Part shown: positions 23,147-35,771 of the stretch, piece after piece
Layout: every line of letters starts with the position of its first letter
Numbering within the stretch: position 1 is the stretch's first letter
Source: Bromus sterilis
Taxonomy: Eukaryota; Streptophyta; Magnoliopsida; Poales; Poaceae
Length of the DNA stretch: 64,000 nt
Assembly: GCA_950022295.1 (NCBI GenBank)
Contig: OX465601.1
Span: forward strand, 173,355,501 to 173,419,500
Direction: 5' to 3'
Position numbers and translations under genes: made by a program
Notes under the pieces: generated by a model
What the model saw: only the letters and a program-made list of their open reading frames with translations
Database searches by the model: none
What the model was told of the DNA's origin: nothing

Positions 23147-25421
23147 TGCGACGCCCCCAAAATCAAGTCATGTACAGTAGTCATACACGCAAGGTACACG
23201 ATCGAGATCAGGGACTCACGGTAATATATCACAACACAACTCTATAAATAAAATAATACAAGCTGTTTAATACAAGCCAGGAGCCACGAGGGCTCGAATA
23301 CAACAGCTCGAAAGCACAAAGTTAGCGGAAGCAATAGTATCTGAGTACAGACACAGGGTACACATGATCTTCCTTAAGAAGGCTAGCACAAAAACAACAA
23401 CGACCAAAAAGGCGAGGCCTCCTTCCTGGGAACCTCCAATCTACTCCTGGTCAACGGGGAACTCGACGTCGTAGAAGGCATCGGGGATATTCATGTTGCG
23501 GTGGTCGGCATCGGGGATCTCCTGCTCCTAGACTCCAAGGCTCCAACGTCTCATCGCAGCAACCGGTCGGGTATATAAAACAAAGGGGGGAAATAAAGCA
23601 AAGGTGAGTATCTAGCATACCTGCGAGTCTTACGTCCGCTACTAAGCATTTATGTATTTGTATGAAATGGAAAGGGGAGGCTATATATAGTGAACTGAAA
23701 GGTAGAAAGTCAGAAAAAGGAAGAGAAGCTAGGCCTATCGAAGACTTGCATCTTCCGACGATTCTTGCAGCATGAGGAGAGAATAGCCAACAGTTTATAT
23801 AAAGCATAAAGTAAAAAATGCAGCAGAACTTACTGCAACAAAGTATAATAGTAAGTTGTAATAATTATCAAAGCCTCCGAGATCACTTCCTCGACTCCCC
23901 TGCAAGGAAGCAAACCCGGAACCAACAATTTAGTAATGTAGTAGTTTGTAGTAGTAGGATCTGGCTTCAGCATAAAGCGTCCTATTACCATGGACACGGC
24001 TATTCGAATAGATTAATCTTCCCTGCAGGGGTGCACTTCTGTTACACTACAACGCATAGATCTCCAGGTTGGCGTACACCTAGTTAGAGAATTCCCCACC
24101 GAGGCTATCGGACACTCCGTAGCACATCCTTCGAACTCAACAGATAGGCCATCCGCTGGACTAAATCCTATGCGCCCAGGGCTTTGGACCCTAACTCCGT
24201 GCGCTCCTGAACGGTGCGAGGCTGGCCGATGAAGAAAAATGAAATCAAATAAGACATCATCGTGCGAGCAAAGAAGACACACCACTTCCCGGCGCAGGCC
24301 GTGGTACTGCTGACGTCTGAAGAGTTCTCGAACGAGATTATGAAGCAGAGGAGCCCATAACTCATTATCCCACGTGTAGGCGGCGCGTATAAGCCAAAAA
24401 TCTACTCAAGTCATCCACCGAACCTTTAGTCATTTTATTATCTCGCGGTCAACCTTTATCGTTGCCCGACTAGTTAACACAACAGACAACGAACATCAGC
24501 CAGGACCACCAGTACATCGGTGCCCTCCCTGTCGTCCCGTCAAAGCACGCGGTTACCAACAAGGTGAACCATCTCCTTACCTTGTCTCCCGTGTGCTCCT
24601 AGAGGAGCTCCACTTTCGTGGTTTGGCAACTCTCGCGGACAACGATCAGGGTCCAAGCACACATGTACACTGGTCGTACCCTCCCTGTCGCCCCGTCGCA
24701 ATACCACTCGCAGGCACCGTTGGGTCACCCGACTTCTTACCTTTAAGGACACCAGTTGATTCAGGTGCCTACCATCAAGTGAAACCAGGAGGAATCACCC
24801 TCGATGGTACACTTGAAGAGGTTTGATCGAGACATCAGCGGAATGAACTAACGAGGAATATCCTCGTATCATCCCGGTGGTGCTACGCTACCGAGCCGAC
24901 GACGAGAGTGAAATACAAGTTCATACACTCGTAAGTCAATCTTGAAGTGACTCGGAGAGTGTCGCCGTTGTAGGTCCCCTTGGGCGTCTGCACTGTACCA
25001 TCCCTTTTGTAGTTATAATAATTTATAACCATGTTCAATCCCAGAGCGATCACGGACCGCAATCTAATCCTAGTTGACTAACAATGCGCAGGGCCAGCTG
25101 CTGAATATAATATATATAATTAATAGACATCATAGGATAAAGGAAGGTACATCAAGGGGCGACAAAAAAAAGATATGCAATGAATAGGAATTAACGTAAT
25201 AGCAGCAGCAATGCCTAGTGCAAGAAATGTACGGAAAAGATAGGCGATGTCCGGGGAAGGAAAATGGCTTTGCTTGCCTAGAAGCTCGACAGTAGGGTTA
25301 CGATCGTCGACGATGTAGTCGTAGTCGGCAACGGTGTCGTCAGCGGCAACAATGGGGTCTATCGGAGAATAAGGGGGGAGAAATAGTAAATACAATGCAC
25401 ACAATGCAAACATAGAAAAGG
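23147..25421 (-). repeat. Element A, middle LTR, segment 1
   Basis: Begins TGCGACGCCCC; with the other end (GGGGTGTTACA at 46081) this gives an imperfect terminal inverted repeat. It is split by solo LTR D after 25421 and by element E after 29742. The three segments total about 4833 bp, an unusually long LTR. The block near 23990-24060 resembles blocks in D (26200) and K (62005), so these LTRs are distantly related. No gene seen. Confidence 0.75.
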
Positions 25422-28400
25422 GGTAAGGCCCGATATGCGGTACTGTTCTAGATCTAGATGTTTCCATCCAGATCCGGGGACGAAGCACATATCGGTCCCA
25501 CCGCGACATATGACGAAGTCATATGCCCCGGATTTCCAACATGATATCACAACATTACAGATACAAGGATACAACATCTCATACAATCAGCATACAACTG
25601 CCTTAAATACAATACATCAGCGGAAGGTACATGTCTGAGTACAGACTACAATCAAATGCCTACTCGCAAAGAGAAAAACATCAATCCCATAACCACACGG
25701 GTCCAGGCCCTCCTCCGGGATCAGTCTAACTAGTCTTCGTCGAGTCTCCATGTGAAACGTCGATCACCAAACCTGTTGTTGATCAAGAACCCTGAAAAGA
25801 GTTTGGGGTAGTATCATGAGTACATAAGTACTCAGCATCCAACTGTAGTGGTCATCTGACCCAGAAAGGACTTCATCACTCATCATTCTAGTACAACTAG
25901 TAGTTTACGGTAAGGATGGGGTAAGTGGTGAGGTTGCTGCCGCACTAGAATTTATGAAGTGGCTAACGATCTAGAGAGTAAGATAAGAAGCCAAGCAGTC
26001 GATGAGGAATCGCCTCCAACAAGTCTTCCTATCAACTACTACGCAAACATAACACCTATCCTATCCTTGTCCTCCTCTTCGCATCCCGACGAAGAAGAAG
26101 CAGTCAAGGCACACACACACGTTGATCAAGTTATATTAAGATTATCTCAGTTGTTGTTGTCTATGAACAAGGAGTAGGTCTCAAGTCGTCCATAACCGTG
26201 GATAGGGCTTCTCGAAAAGATATAACCCTGCAGGGGTGTACCAACTGCCCATTACAAGGCTCCGCACGCACGCCCATCTCTCTCAGTTGCTACCCATCAC
26301 AGGCAACCATTTTATGATTTATTTCCAAGAGATCCAAAACGATAGGTCCCTCTAACTAACAACGAACAAATCCGGGTGGCCCACGGGGAGTCGACACCCA
26401 ATCCAAAAGATGGCCACGCTCTTGGATCGGACTCTTAAGTCTCAACAGGGTTTGGGTTACCTAGACGCCTCACGTGAGGCCTCAGGCCCTCGCTGGTCAA
26501 AGGTGGACCAACAGGGAAACCATGTCTCTGCTGGTCCGGGTTGTTTCAAAACTGCGAGGGGGTCCACCAAGCACACACACGGGGTTTCAAATGGTAAATC
26601 AGCTCGGGCCACCACTAGAAATGTTTGAAGCTAGATGGTAAGAAAAGGGGACCCCATAAAATCCCACACGCGGTTAGGCACGCTCAGTCTTAAAACCAAT
26701 ACCCGGAACTCGGATCCTAAGTGACTCGAATGGAACAAAGTGTCGGGGCGGGATAGCCTAGACCTTCCATCCTTCATCGAATATAGTCAACATTATAATA
26801 ATGATATCATCAACAACAATATAAAAATTTGATATCCCAAACCAAGGAGTAACAGAGTAACATCGTAGCATCCTAAGCATGCATACTAAGCAGAGGCTTA
26901 GCAACGAGCAATAGTAACATAGCAGTACAAGATTTGCTGGGAAGGGACATTGCTGTATCGGTTTGAAAGAGGCTGTAAACATGTGGTGGGATCAAACATC
27001 GAACCTAACGTAGACTAGCATGCAAACCGCTGGTTGAAATAGAATGGATCATAAGTAATGTATAGTCCTTGCCTGTTGAATAGTCGGGTTCCGAAAGTGT
27101 AGTTGATCGCAAGCTCGCATCGTCTCCGACAGGTACCCGCGGAAGCACACAAGAAGGTAAACACTGGAAAGCAATCAACGAGCAAGCACTCTATTACTAC
27201 GAGGCAAACACGATCAAGCATCAACAAGAAGCAACACGGTTCATCGCACATACCGTCGAGAGCGGTTACTAACAATTTAAGTGGAGTACTCGTCGCACAC
27301 GACGATACCGCACGTTTACGGTGGTTCAAGTTGTTTAGATACAGGTGATCAACAAAGTTGTTAACATGGCAAGCACAGAAGCATGGCATAGCACACAAAC
27401 ATGGCAAGAGGTGAAACATAAATAAACTATCTAATCTAGTCGCCTTAAGTGGGGGGTAAAACCTATACATGGCAAACTATTGCGGACCCCACGATAAATA
27501 TTGCATTTGGTACTATTTTTCCCTAAACAATATTTTATTATTTTATTTAGCAAGCAAGAACAGCATAAACACAATCTAAATGCAATTCTAGTCAAGTTAC
27601 ATATAAAGAACATTTTAAACACAACAACGGTTAAAAAGATATGGCAATTACAGTTAAAGTGGCATGCGATGTAATTAGCACTCAAACAACATGTAAACAA
27701 AGTCAAACATTGCAATAAGCAACATTTTATTAAACTACTCACAAAACTAAGAAAGTTTCATATTTTACGCGTCGCGATCCAGACTACCGTTAAAAAGTTA
27801 CGGGCACCGCAAAAAAAATAACACAATCTGCAAAAAATAGAAAAAGAAAAGACAGGGAAAAGAAAAAAAAAGAAAAAAAAGAGGGATGGGCCTCACCCAC
27901 TGGGCTCGGCCCATCTGCAGAGGAGGCCGGCGGCCTGCGTGGCGGCGGACTGGGCCGATGCGGCTGGGCCTGGAGGAGGCCCTTGGGCCGGCTGGTGGCG
28001 CGGCCTACCACGGGGTCAACGCGAGCGGGCGTGCTCGTTCCCGTCGGCTGGACGAAGCGGCGGCGCTCATGCTGACGAGAAGCGGCGGCGGCGGCGCCGG
28101 ATCCAGAGGCGACGGCGAGGGGCTTCGAGGAGGGGCGAGCTCCAAGGCGGCGGCAACCCGGGAGCCTCCACAGGCGGCGCGCTCGAGCTCGCGGCTCGGC
28201 CTTCCATGGCGTGGCCGCGCCGGTGCCTGCGGGGATAGGGACAGAGGGGGTGAGGAGGGAAAGGAGGCGCGGAAGGAGAGGGAAAGAAGGAGGCGCGGCG
28301 AGGTGGTGCCCGGCTGGCCGGCTCCGGCGGCCGGAGGAAGATAGCGGCGACGTGGCCCTTGGGCTGGCGGCGGGGTGGTGGAGAAAAGAGAGAGAGGAGG

Positions 28401-29053
28401 TGGGAGGTGGAAGACAGGCGCATCTGGGCCATCGGATCGGCCGATCCGACGGTCAGATCTGAGAATGTCTAGGTTTTTGACAAAATGGGCAAAATTGCGA
28501 AAATTGGGGCTATTGTGAGGGGGGTGGCTGCAATTTTTGGCTAGGGAAACCCTAGAAAGGGGTGGGAGTGTGGTGGTCTTTATATAGCCCCGGTGGCTGG
28601 CAGTTTGCAAAAAAATCCCCGGTTTCTCTCTCGCGCGCGCGGTGTTTACGTTTCTGACCGCCGGGGGTCCGTCGGACCTCCAATTCGGGTAAAACTTTGA
28701 ACTGCGCGATCAGCGCGTCGAGCCGGAGGCGTTCACTTCGCGCTGGAACCGTTCCGAAAACACTTTCTGGCGCCCTATAAAAATATCCCGTTTAGTTAGT
28801 AAACGGGGTTTTTTCCTCCGTTGGCTGCGGCTGGTCTCGTGCGGTTTTCGCGACGGTGATCGGGCGAAACCTAGTGTAGCAAAGGTCGAGTGTCAGGTTG
28901 GCAAGGGTCAGTCTCCGTCTGATACGAGATAAGAAAGGGGAAAATAATCGCCGATCGAAAAATCGGGGATGCAAACACCGCAGACAAATCAGACAATCAA
29001 AGAATTCACATCGAAAACAAAAAAATTATTTTTGTGAAATTTGGGCTGTTACA
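25422..29053 (-). mobile_element. Element D: solo LTR, 3632 bp
   Basis: Flanked by AAAGG on both sides (25417-25421 and 29054-29058), with no internal region. It matches solo LTR I (53533-57570) over its length. On the minus strand it starts TGTAACAGCCC. The plus-strand first base is G where I has T, so the terminal CA is mutated. The segment 27880-28600 is GC-rich with long open frames on both strands that I regard as composition artefacts. A solo LTR results from recombination between the two LTRs of a full element. Confidence 0.85.
28579..28587 (-). promoter_or_regulatory. TATA box of solo LTR D
   Basis: Minus-strand GGCTATATAAAG, conserved at 57094-57103 in solo LTR I. It supports minus-strand orientation of this LTR family. 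Confidence 0.55.
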
Positions 29054-29058
29054 AAAGG

Positions 29059-29742
29059 ACATGGAAATTGAATTGTACATGATGTTCTAACGCAGTGTTA
29101 AGTATTTCAGGCGGAGCGGGGGATTTATCCGGGGATGACTCATCAGTACCGGTTGATTACCGGACCGATGATCCGGAGGGGGAAGGTTCCATGTCTGCAG
29201 TGTTAGATATATCTGACAGACATGTGGATAGTGTATCCGTGCTCGTAGATCCATTCTGAATAACTTTCGTATACATTTCATTTTCATCCGGAAGTTTTGC
29301 CGGCTCCGGTCGTCTGACAGATAGATGAACCGGAGGAGAAATATTCCACGTTCGGTATGTTAGAGGGGTGCGGTGGGTATACGGGTAGCGTATCCGTATC
29401 CATTGTATTTTTCTGATCAAGTTTAATGTATAAAGTTTTTCCTTCGGAGTTACGGATTAAAAGATATTAATTTCTTAAGCTTAAATAGTTTAAAAGCATT
29501 TTTTGAATTTCTTTTATTATTTAAGTACAACATTATCCAGAATAGTGGTATGACTAGGTCAACTGACAGATGGGACCCACATGTCATACTCTGGCATTTA
29601 AATAAATCCTTATATTTATTTAATAGCAAAGGGCCAACTTGTCATTGTCTCATTTGGGTTCCACCAAAAAAAATACAAAGTCTGGGATTTTGCGCTGTTA
29701 AGCATCCGTTAGCACATTCGGAAGGCTACGGTTTAGGGCTCT
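29059..29742 (-). repeat. Element A, middle LTR, segment 2
   Basis: Lies between solo LTR D and element E. From 29418 it aligns to window base 1 onward. The part 29087-29417 contains two diverged copies of a block of about 160-190 bp that keeps a similar minus-strand reading frame (TDTL..., then a Ser/Pro-rich stretch). Bases 29738-29742 (GCTCT) are the left TSD of element E. Confidence 0.75.
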
Positions 29743-30729
29743 TGTCGTCGATATGTGACGGCAGATGCCATGGGGATGGCTAAAGTGAGGGGAAGACACG
29801 AGGGAGGAAATGTCGATGGTGCCGGAATCGGGTTGGGCACAAGCACAGTGAAGACACCACGATGTACCCAGGTTCGGGGCTCTCCGAAGAGATAACACCC
29901 CCACTCCTGCTTGTCTCTTGTATATCAATGAAGGGACTACAATAACTGCTCTTCAATCTTCTCAGGGGAAGGAGTACGCCGCCGCCGTGGGCAAGGTCCT
30001 CTCCTGCTTCCCTGAGGAGTGACTACGGGCAATGAATGAACTAGAGGGGGAATGAGTTAATGAGATCTCAGGTGTGGCGTCCCTCACGCAGGAGGGGGTA
30101 CCCTGGCTCTTATAGTGTGAGTCCAGGGTACTATAGTAACTTCATCGCCGAATGGGCCCATCCGTCATCCTCTAATCGGCCTGGGCCCACCGACTGCTCC
30201 TCTCCGGGTGACCCGGAGCCTACGAGCGGCGGCCCATGCTGCTACCTCGTAGAACCTAGGAATGAACAGTGGAGCTAGGGGGTGCGGTCTTGTCGGCTTG
30301 TCCGCGGAATCGGCGGGGAGGTCGACAACGTATCTCCAGCAAATCCTCGACATGACCTGGCCTTCCTGCCACCCAGATATCTCGGGATATGGCATTTATG
30401 ACCTCGTAATCATACCCCCGACTGGGTGGTAGGTTGCTCCGATTGCGCCTGGACCGACTGGTGGTTCCTGGTGGGGTCGATTGCTCTGGGCAATCGGCCT
30501 TCTAGGAATCGGCCTCGGTCCAGCTGCGGACCAATCGGGTGATCATCTTTGGAGAAGGGTGGCCCGATTGCGCCTGGGCCGACTGCTGGCGCTTGGTATG
30601 GTCGATTGCCTTGGAGCAATCGGCCGTACCTCTGCCCAGCTCGGCCCAGCTGCAGCCCAATTGGTCCATCCTTTTCTTGAAAGCTTGCTTCCGCTTGGGT
30701 TAGCCTACCCGTGTACCAATCCCCCGACA
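29743..30729 (-). repeat. Element E 3' LTR
   Basis: 987 bp. On the minus strand it starts TGTCGGGGGATTGG and ends CGACGACA. It matches 43216-44202. Confidence 0.95.
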
Positions 30730-30742
30730 GTAGCCCCTAAAG
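30730..30742 (-). promoter_or_regulatory. Polypurine tract of element E
   Basis: Minus strand CTTTAGGGGCTAC immediately before the 3' LTR. The same GGGG(A/C)CTAC wording recurs next to the hairpins at 33901-34200 and 60148-60310. Confidence 0.6.
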
Positions 30743-31184
30743 CTGTAAAGGTCCCACGGTCGCTTGACCGCGGGGCCTTTGCAGTTTTTCCATCTCTTCT
30801 TTGACGTTCTCCGACTGCTGTGGCCTCTTCGAGTGCGTCATTCCGAGTTCGTTGGCTGAGTCGGAGATCACACTCGGCTGACCAAATTTGCATCCGATTG
30901 GACGTGGTTCTCTCTTAATTCATGTCTTCACTTTTTTGAGAAAGATCTCTTTCGCCGATTTCCCTCCAACGGTTACTTCCGATTCGCCCGCGACGTGATC
31001 AATGAGCTTGGACCCACGACCCACGCGCGACGTGACATAACTGCAGGGCCTGACCCCCACGTCGCACGCCTCGCCTCTTGCGCCGGGATCCTTTGCGCTG
31101 GTCTGCCGGTTGGCCTCCCTGTGCCCTAAGCCACATCGGGCCACACAGCCACAGGGTCATCCCACTCTCCCCCCCCCCGCCGCC

Positions 31185-31192
31185 CATATAAG
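31185..31192 (+). promoter_or_regulatory. TATA box of the antisense gene in element E
   Basis: CATATAAG about 240 bases before the ATG at 31434, following a C-rich run. It suggests the antisense gene has its own promoter and does not rely on the LTR. Confidence 0.5.
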
Positions 31193-31433
31193 CCACCGGG
31201 GGGGCTTCGCCTCTTCCTTCTCCCAAACACTTCCTTCGACCCCTAGCCTTCTCTCCTCTGCGCCCTCGCCGCACCACGCGATTCTCCCCGCCGCCGGTGC
31301 CTGCATCTCGCGCCTGCTCCGGCCACGGGCTCGTGCTCTCCACTGCTTCCGCCGCCACCGCATCCGCTCTTCTCCGCAGCTCCCGTGCTCCGCCTCCCTC
31401 TTTTCTTTCCTCCGTTCCTCGCCGGCGACAACC

Positions 31434-34400
31434 ATGGCGCCTCGACAAGATGTGTCGCAGGCGAGCCGCGGATGCTGGAAAGGATCTCAGGCCACCGCCG
31501 CCGCCGTTGAGTCTCTCGTCCGCGCCTGGAAGATGCCCGCGGGAGTCGAATGGCGGATTCCCAGCAAAACCGAGGTCGTCCCCAGCGTGCGCACGGGCGA
31601 GAGGGTCGTGTTCCTCGCTCACTTCGAGCGTGGATTCGGCCTTCCCGCTAGCGCCTTTTTTCGCGAATTCCTCGATTTCCACCGACTGCAGCCTCACCAC
31701 CTCGCTGCCAATTTCATCATGATCCTCTCCGGGTTCGTGACACTCTGTGAAGGGTACCTCGGCTGCCGTCCGACTGTCGCTCTTTGGAAACGCTTCTTCA
31801 ACCTCCGAGCTCACAACGCTCGGACGGGTGCTGTGGTGGCCTCCGCCATCGAAGGCGGCAAGCCAACGTACCGACTGACATGACCGACTGCGGCAGTTGC
31901 CTTGTCGCAGCCGGCAAGTCGAAGTACACGAGCCCCGAGATCGTCCAATCCTGCAAGAATTGGCAGACCTCGTTTTTCTACGTCAAGTCCCCTGACCAAG
32001 GCCCCGACCTCCTCAATCTGCCCGAGTTCTCTCTCGCCCGGCCGATTGAGAAACATCAGTGGTCGTTGAAGTACGGCGTCGGAGACTGCGATGTCGATGC
32101 CCAGGCTGCCAGGGTCACCCAGCTGGAGCAAGAAGGACTCCTTCCCACCGACTTGGTAGCTTCGTGGCTTCACGCTCGGATTCTTCCCGTGCAGCGCCGA
32201 GTTCATCGCCTCTGCGACGTGTCGGGACCTCGAGATCCCACTCGGCTCTGCACGTGGCGGATGAAGACAGAAGACCTTTGCACCCGAGTGAAGGCCATCA
32301 CCTCTAGCGCCTTGCCTGACCCCTTCCGCTTCGGGCTTGATTATCTCGTTCGCCAGCGAAAGCCGCCTGTGGTATGCTCCGATTACACGCTCTTCCGATT
32401 GCTTTCTTTTCCGATTGCTCTGACTACTTATACCTCCTCAGCACTTTATTCAGTCCAACCTCATGGAGGACGGCCAGGAAACTGGCGTGTACGCCCCTGA
32501 TCGCACGGAAGAGGATCCCACCGACCTCGAGTACAATGGCGAGACTCCTTCCGCCGAGTCCAGTGGGAATGATGAAGACGATGAGTCTTCCGGAGAGTCC
32601 TCCGACCCCATGGATGCTGATGATGATGACGCCGAGCGCACCAACCCTCCGACGAACAACACTCGGCCGCCAGCTCAAGGCGGTACGCCTGACCCTTCCC
32701 TTGAGCAATTTTTGGCTGAGTGGAGTGATGATGATAGTGTCTCAAAGGGTAATGGTTCCGATGCAGCTCCTCGAGCCAGGCCTCCAAAAGTGCCGGCCAA
32801 GCGCACCTCGGCCGCCGGCTCCTCCTCTGGTGTGGCTTCTAGCCAAGTTGCCAAGGCCAAGCCGACTGCCAGCAAGGGCAAACAAGTCCGAGAGGCGACA
32901 ACTCGGAGGCCGACCGTCTAGGCGCCACTGAACGTCGCTCCACTTCGCTGCCGAATGCCCACGGGCGCACCTAGGACAATCGGGTATGCTCTTGCCTTTA
33001 TGCCTCCTGCTTCACTATCTTTGCTTTTACTGATTCTTCTCCCTTTCTTCTTTCAGGGATCCGATTGGGCTTGATGACGTTGACACCGACATTCCCGTCT
33101 GTGCCCAAACCGTCATCTCGCCCGCTGCCTCTGCTGCTGCCGTCCACAAGCGGCCGGTACCCGCTCATCGCTCCTCCAAAGATGCCGAGCGTGCTGCCAA
33201 GAAGGCCCGACTCACGACGATTTCGAAGACCTCTTCTTCCACTCTTGCCTCCCCAACTCTCCAGGATGCAGCGGACCGGGTGGCTCCTGGTGGTGGAGGA
33301 ATGCAACCGGCTGACCCGATTGCTCCGTCTCCACTGCGCCGCTCCAACCCGGCTTCTCCTGCCGCGACTTCCCTTGCTGCGATGTCCGCCTTTGATACGC
33401 CGGTGGTGACGACCCCATCGCCGATTTTGGTGTCGGCACCACCGGTTGCCTCCATCGTTCCGCCTGCCGTACTACCTGATCCACCGACTGTGACGATCCC
33501 GCCACCAATCGTTGCTACCACTTCTGCTCCGACTCGCCCGGTTGCGCCGCCGCCGCAATCGGGTGAGTCCGGTCCTTCACCAACATCCGTGCCGCCAGTC
33601 CTCACCACTACAACTTTCGCCATCGTTCCTACTTCAGCGCCACCGCCGATTTCCTCTCCCTCCGAGATTCTTATGCACTCGGTGGATCACTTCCGAGCCG
33701 AGTATTCTCGCGCCCGTCATGTCGGCGCTGAGCCTGACGCTTCGCCTCGTCCTCGGGATCAAGTGACGAGCACTCTGAGCCGGGTGAATGAGTTCGCCGA
33801 AGCCCTTGCTCGGGACCTTCAACAGCTGACCTCTCACCATTCGGTAAACTCTTTAACTTTTCCTTCTGTACCTCTATTTTACTTCGACAATTTTTCTTCC
33901 GGTGGGTGCGCGCAAGCGCACCCAGTGGGTGTAGTCCCCGAGATTCGGGCCGATTGGTTACAATCGGTTCGGATCTTTAGCATTTTTTGCTTTATCGTTT
34001 GCCTTTCTCAATCGGTAGACTTTCTTCCGGTGGGTGCGCGCAAGCGCACCCAGTGGGTGTAGTCCCCGAGATTCGGGCCGATTGGTTACAATCGGTTCGG
34101 ATCTTTAGCATTTTTTGCTTTATCGTTTGCCTTCCTCAATCGGTAGACTTTCTTCCGGTGGGTGCGCGCAAGCGCACCCACTGGGTGTAGTCCCCGAGAT
34201 TCGGGCCGATTGGTTACAATCGGTTCGGATCTTTTTCACTTGTTGCTTTATGTCTGACTCCGTCTTGCTGTTCATCACAGGCTGTCATGGAAGAGAACAG
34301 AGTTGTCTTCGAGAAACTCCTGGAAGCTTATACTGCCAGCCTTCGAACCCTCGCCCAGGCCCAGCTGCAGGTTAATAACCAATCGGCTGAAATCACTAAG

Positions 34401-35771
34401 CTAACAGGTATCCTCTATCTCACCGCTGTCTCTTCTTCACTTTGCAACTTCTCTGGTATTGAAATCTTCGCGCTCTCTTGTAGCTTCTATTCCTATGGTA
34501 AATGATCTTCAAGGACGAATTGCAGAATTGGCTGCAGAACTTAGCCAACAAGGTCCAGCCCTTGATAAAGCCACCGGGGAGGTAACTCGGCTGCAGGGGG
34601 TAGTGAAGGATTTGAATCGGACTATTCAAAGCCTCCAATCTGAAATGGCTGCTTTTGAGAAGAAACATCTGGCCGACATCGCCGCAGTGACAGCTACTGG
34701 GGATGGGCTTCTTGCTGAACGGGATGCTGCCGTCGCCGCCCGAGTTGCTCTACAATCTGAAAGGGATGAAGCAATTTCTGCTCGAGACTCCATTCGCCGA
34801 GATCATGACGAGCTTGTCGCCAAATTTGAAGAACTGGAGAAGCGCAGCTATGAGGAGACCACCCGAATGCGCCGCCGAGCCAAGGGCTTCTGCGATACAT
34901 TAACTGAAATGGACCTCCTCCTTGGCCGTGAGTCTTCCTTGCTGTCGAGTGCACTTTCCGGTTGCTTTCTTCTCTTATCTTATTACTTATGCCCTTCCTT
35001 CTTGATGCAGAGGCTTGGCCCGAATCTGAAGCGGCTGCTTATGCAGCTGTCGCCAAGTCCCGAGAGGATACCATCGCCGCTGGAGGGACCTGTGACCGTG
35101 CAGATAACGTCTGGACTCGGCACGAATATCTGATCGTCACCCAAGCCCGCATTCCTATTATCCAGGGAATTGCCCTATCCTTTAAGCTTGGAATTCTAAG
35201 GATTGCTGAAGCTCTGTGGTCGCCGACTGAACTTAAGGCCGGATTGCAGAAGATGAAGAATGCTGCCGACTCCTCTGCCGAGACCCGTAAGGCAGACACT
35301 CAGGATGACGAGGATTCTGACCAAGGGGACACTCCGAATGCCACCACTGAGCAGACTCGGACTCTTCTTAAGGCTATCCCACGTCGGATCGACGTTCTGC
35401 TGAATTCGGCCGGAAGGACTGGTGCGGAGACCGCTCTTCAAACTGTGCTGTCTTGGTACCCTCAAGTGAAGCTCTCCCGATTGCACAGCCTTCGAGACAA
35501 TGCCTCTGACCTTCTTGACAAAACCTACGCCGAAGTCAATCGGCTAGCCAGCACGATGGTGAATTGGTTTTCTCCCTACGAGTATACTCCGTATCTCGAT
35601 CAGGGAGGGAACCCGCTCCCTACCTTTACCATCTCTGGCCTGGCCGAGGAGCTCTCCGACAGCGGCTCATCCCAGACGTCTCCGAAGTCTAAACAGACAG
35701 GTGCTGCAACTTCTGAAGCTCAATCGGACCCGTCTGCGCCACCTTCTAGCTCAGTGCCTCCGACGGCTTAA
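31434..35771 (+). pseudogene. Spliced antisense gene of element E, PF04195-like N-terminal domain
   Basis: Plus strand, opposite to gag-pol. ATG 31434 has context ACCATGG. Inferred exons: 31434-32371, 32442-32983, 33057-33843, 34281-34407, 34484-34927 and 35011-35771; all five introns are GT...AG. Exon 1 carries the domain of grass 'putative gypsy-type transposon' proteins (PHHLAANFIMILSGFVTLCE; WQTSFFYVKSPD). Exon 2 is acidic, exon 3 is Pro/Ala-rich, and exons 4-5 form a coiled coil (AERDAAVAARVALQSERDEA). Exon 6 is helical with an acidic patch and ends at TAA. Breaks: a frameshift between about 31840 and 31910, and TAG at 32919-32921. Function unknown. It is tail-to-tail with pol. Confidence 0.75.
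33896..34232 (+). repeat. 128-bp tandem repeat with hairpin inside an intron
   Basis: Two full copies and one partial copy, period exactly 128 (unit landmarks at 33901, 34029 and 34157), nearly identical to each other. Each has a perfect 9-bp stem TGGGTGCGC/GCGCACCCA with loop GCAA, followed by GTAGTCCCCGAG. The array fills most of the 437-nt intron 33844-34280. Confidence 0.9.

Noticed and set aside
27886..28610. Possible Arg/Gly-rich or Pro-rich genes in solo LTR D
   Set aside because: GC composition effect; frames differ in the sister LTR (56401-56963).
31827..31908. An extra intron explaining the frame change in the antisense gene
   Set aside because: Possible GT and AG exist, but the exon joins are weak and a simple frameshift is equally good; left as a break.
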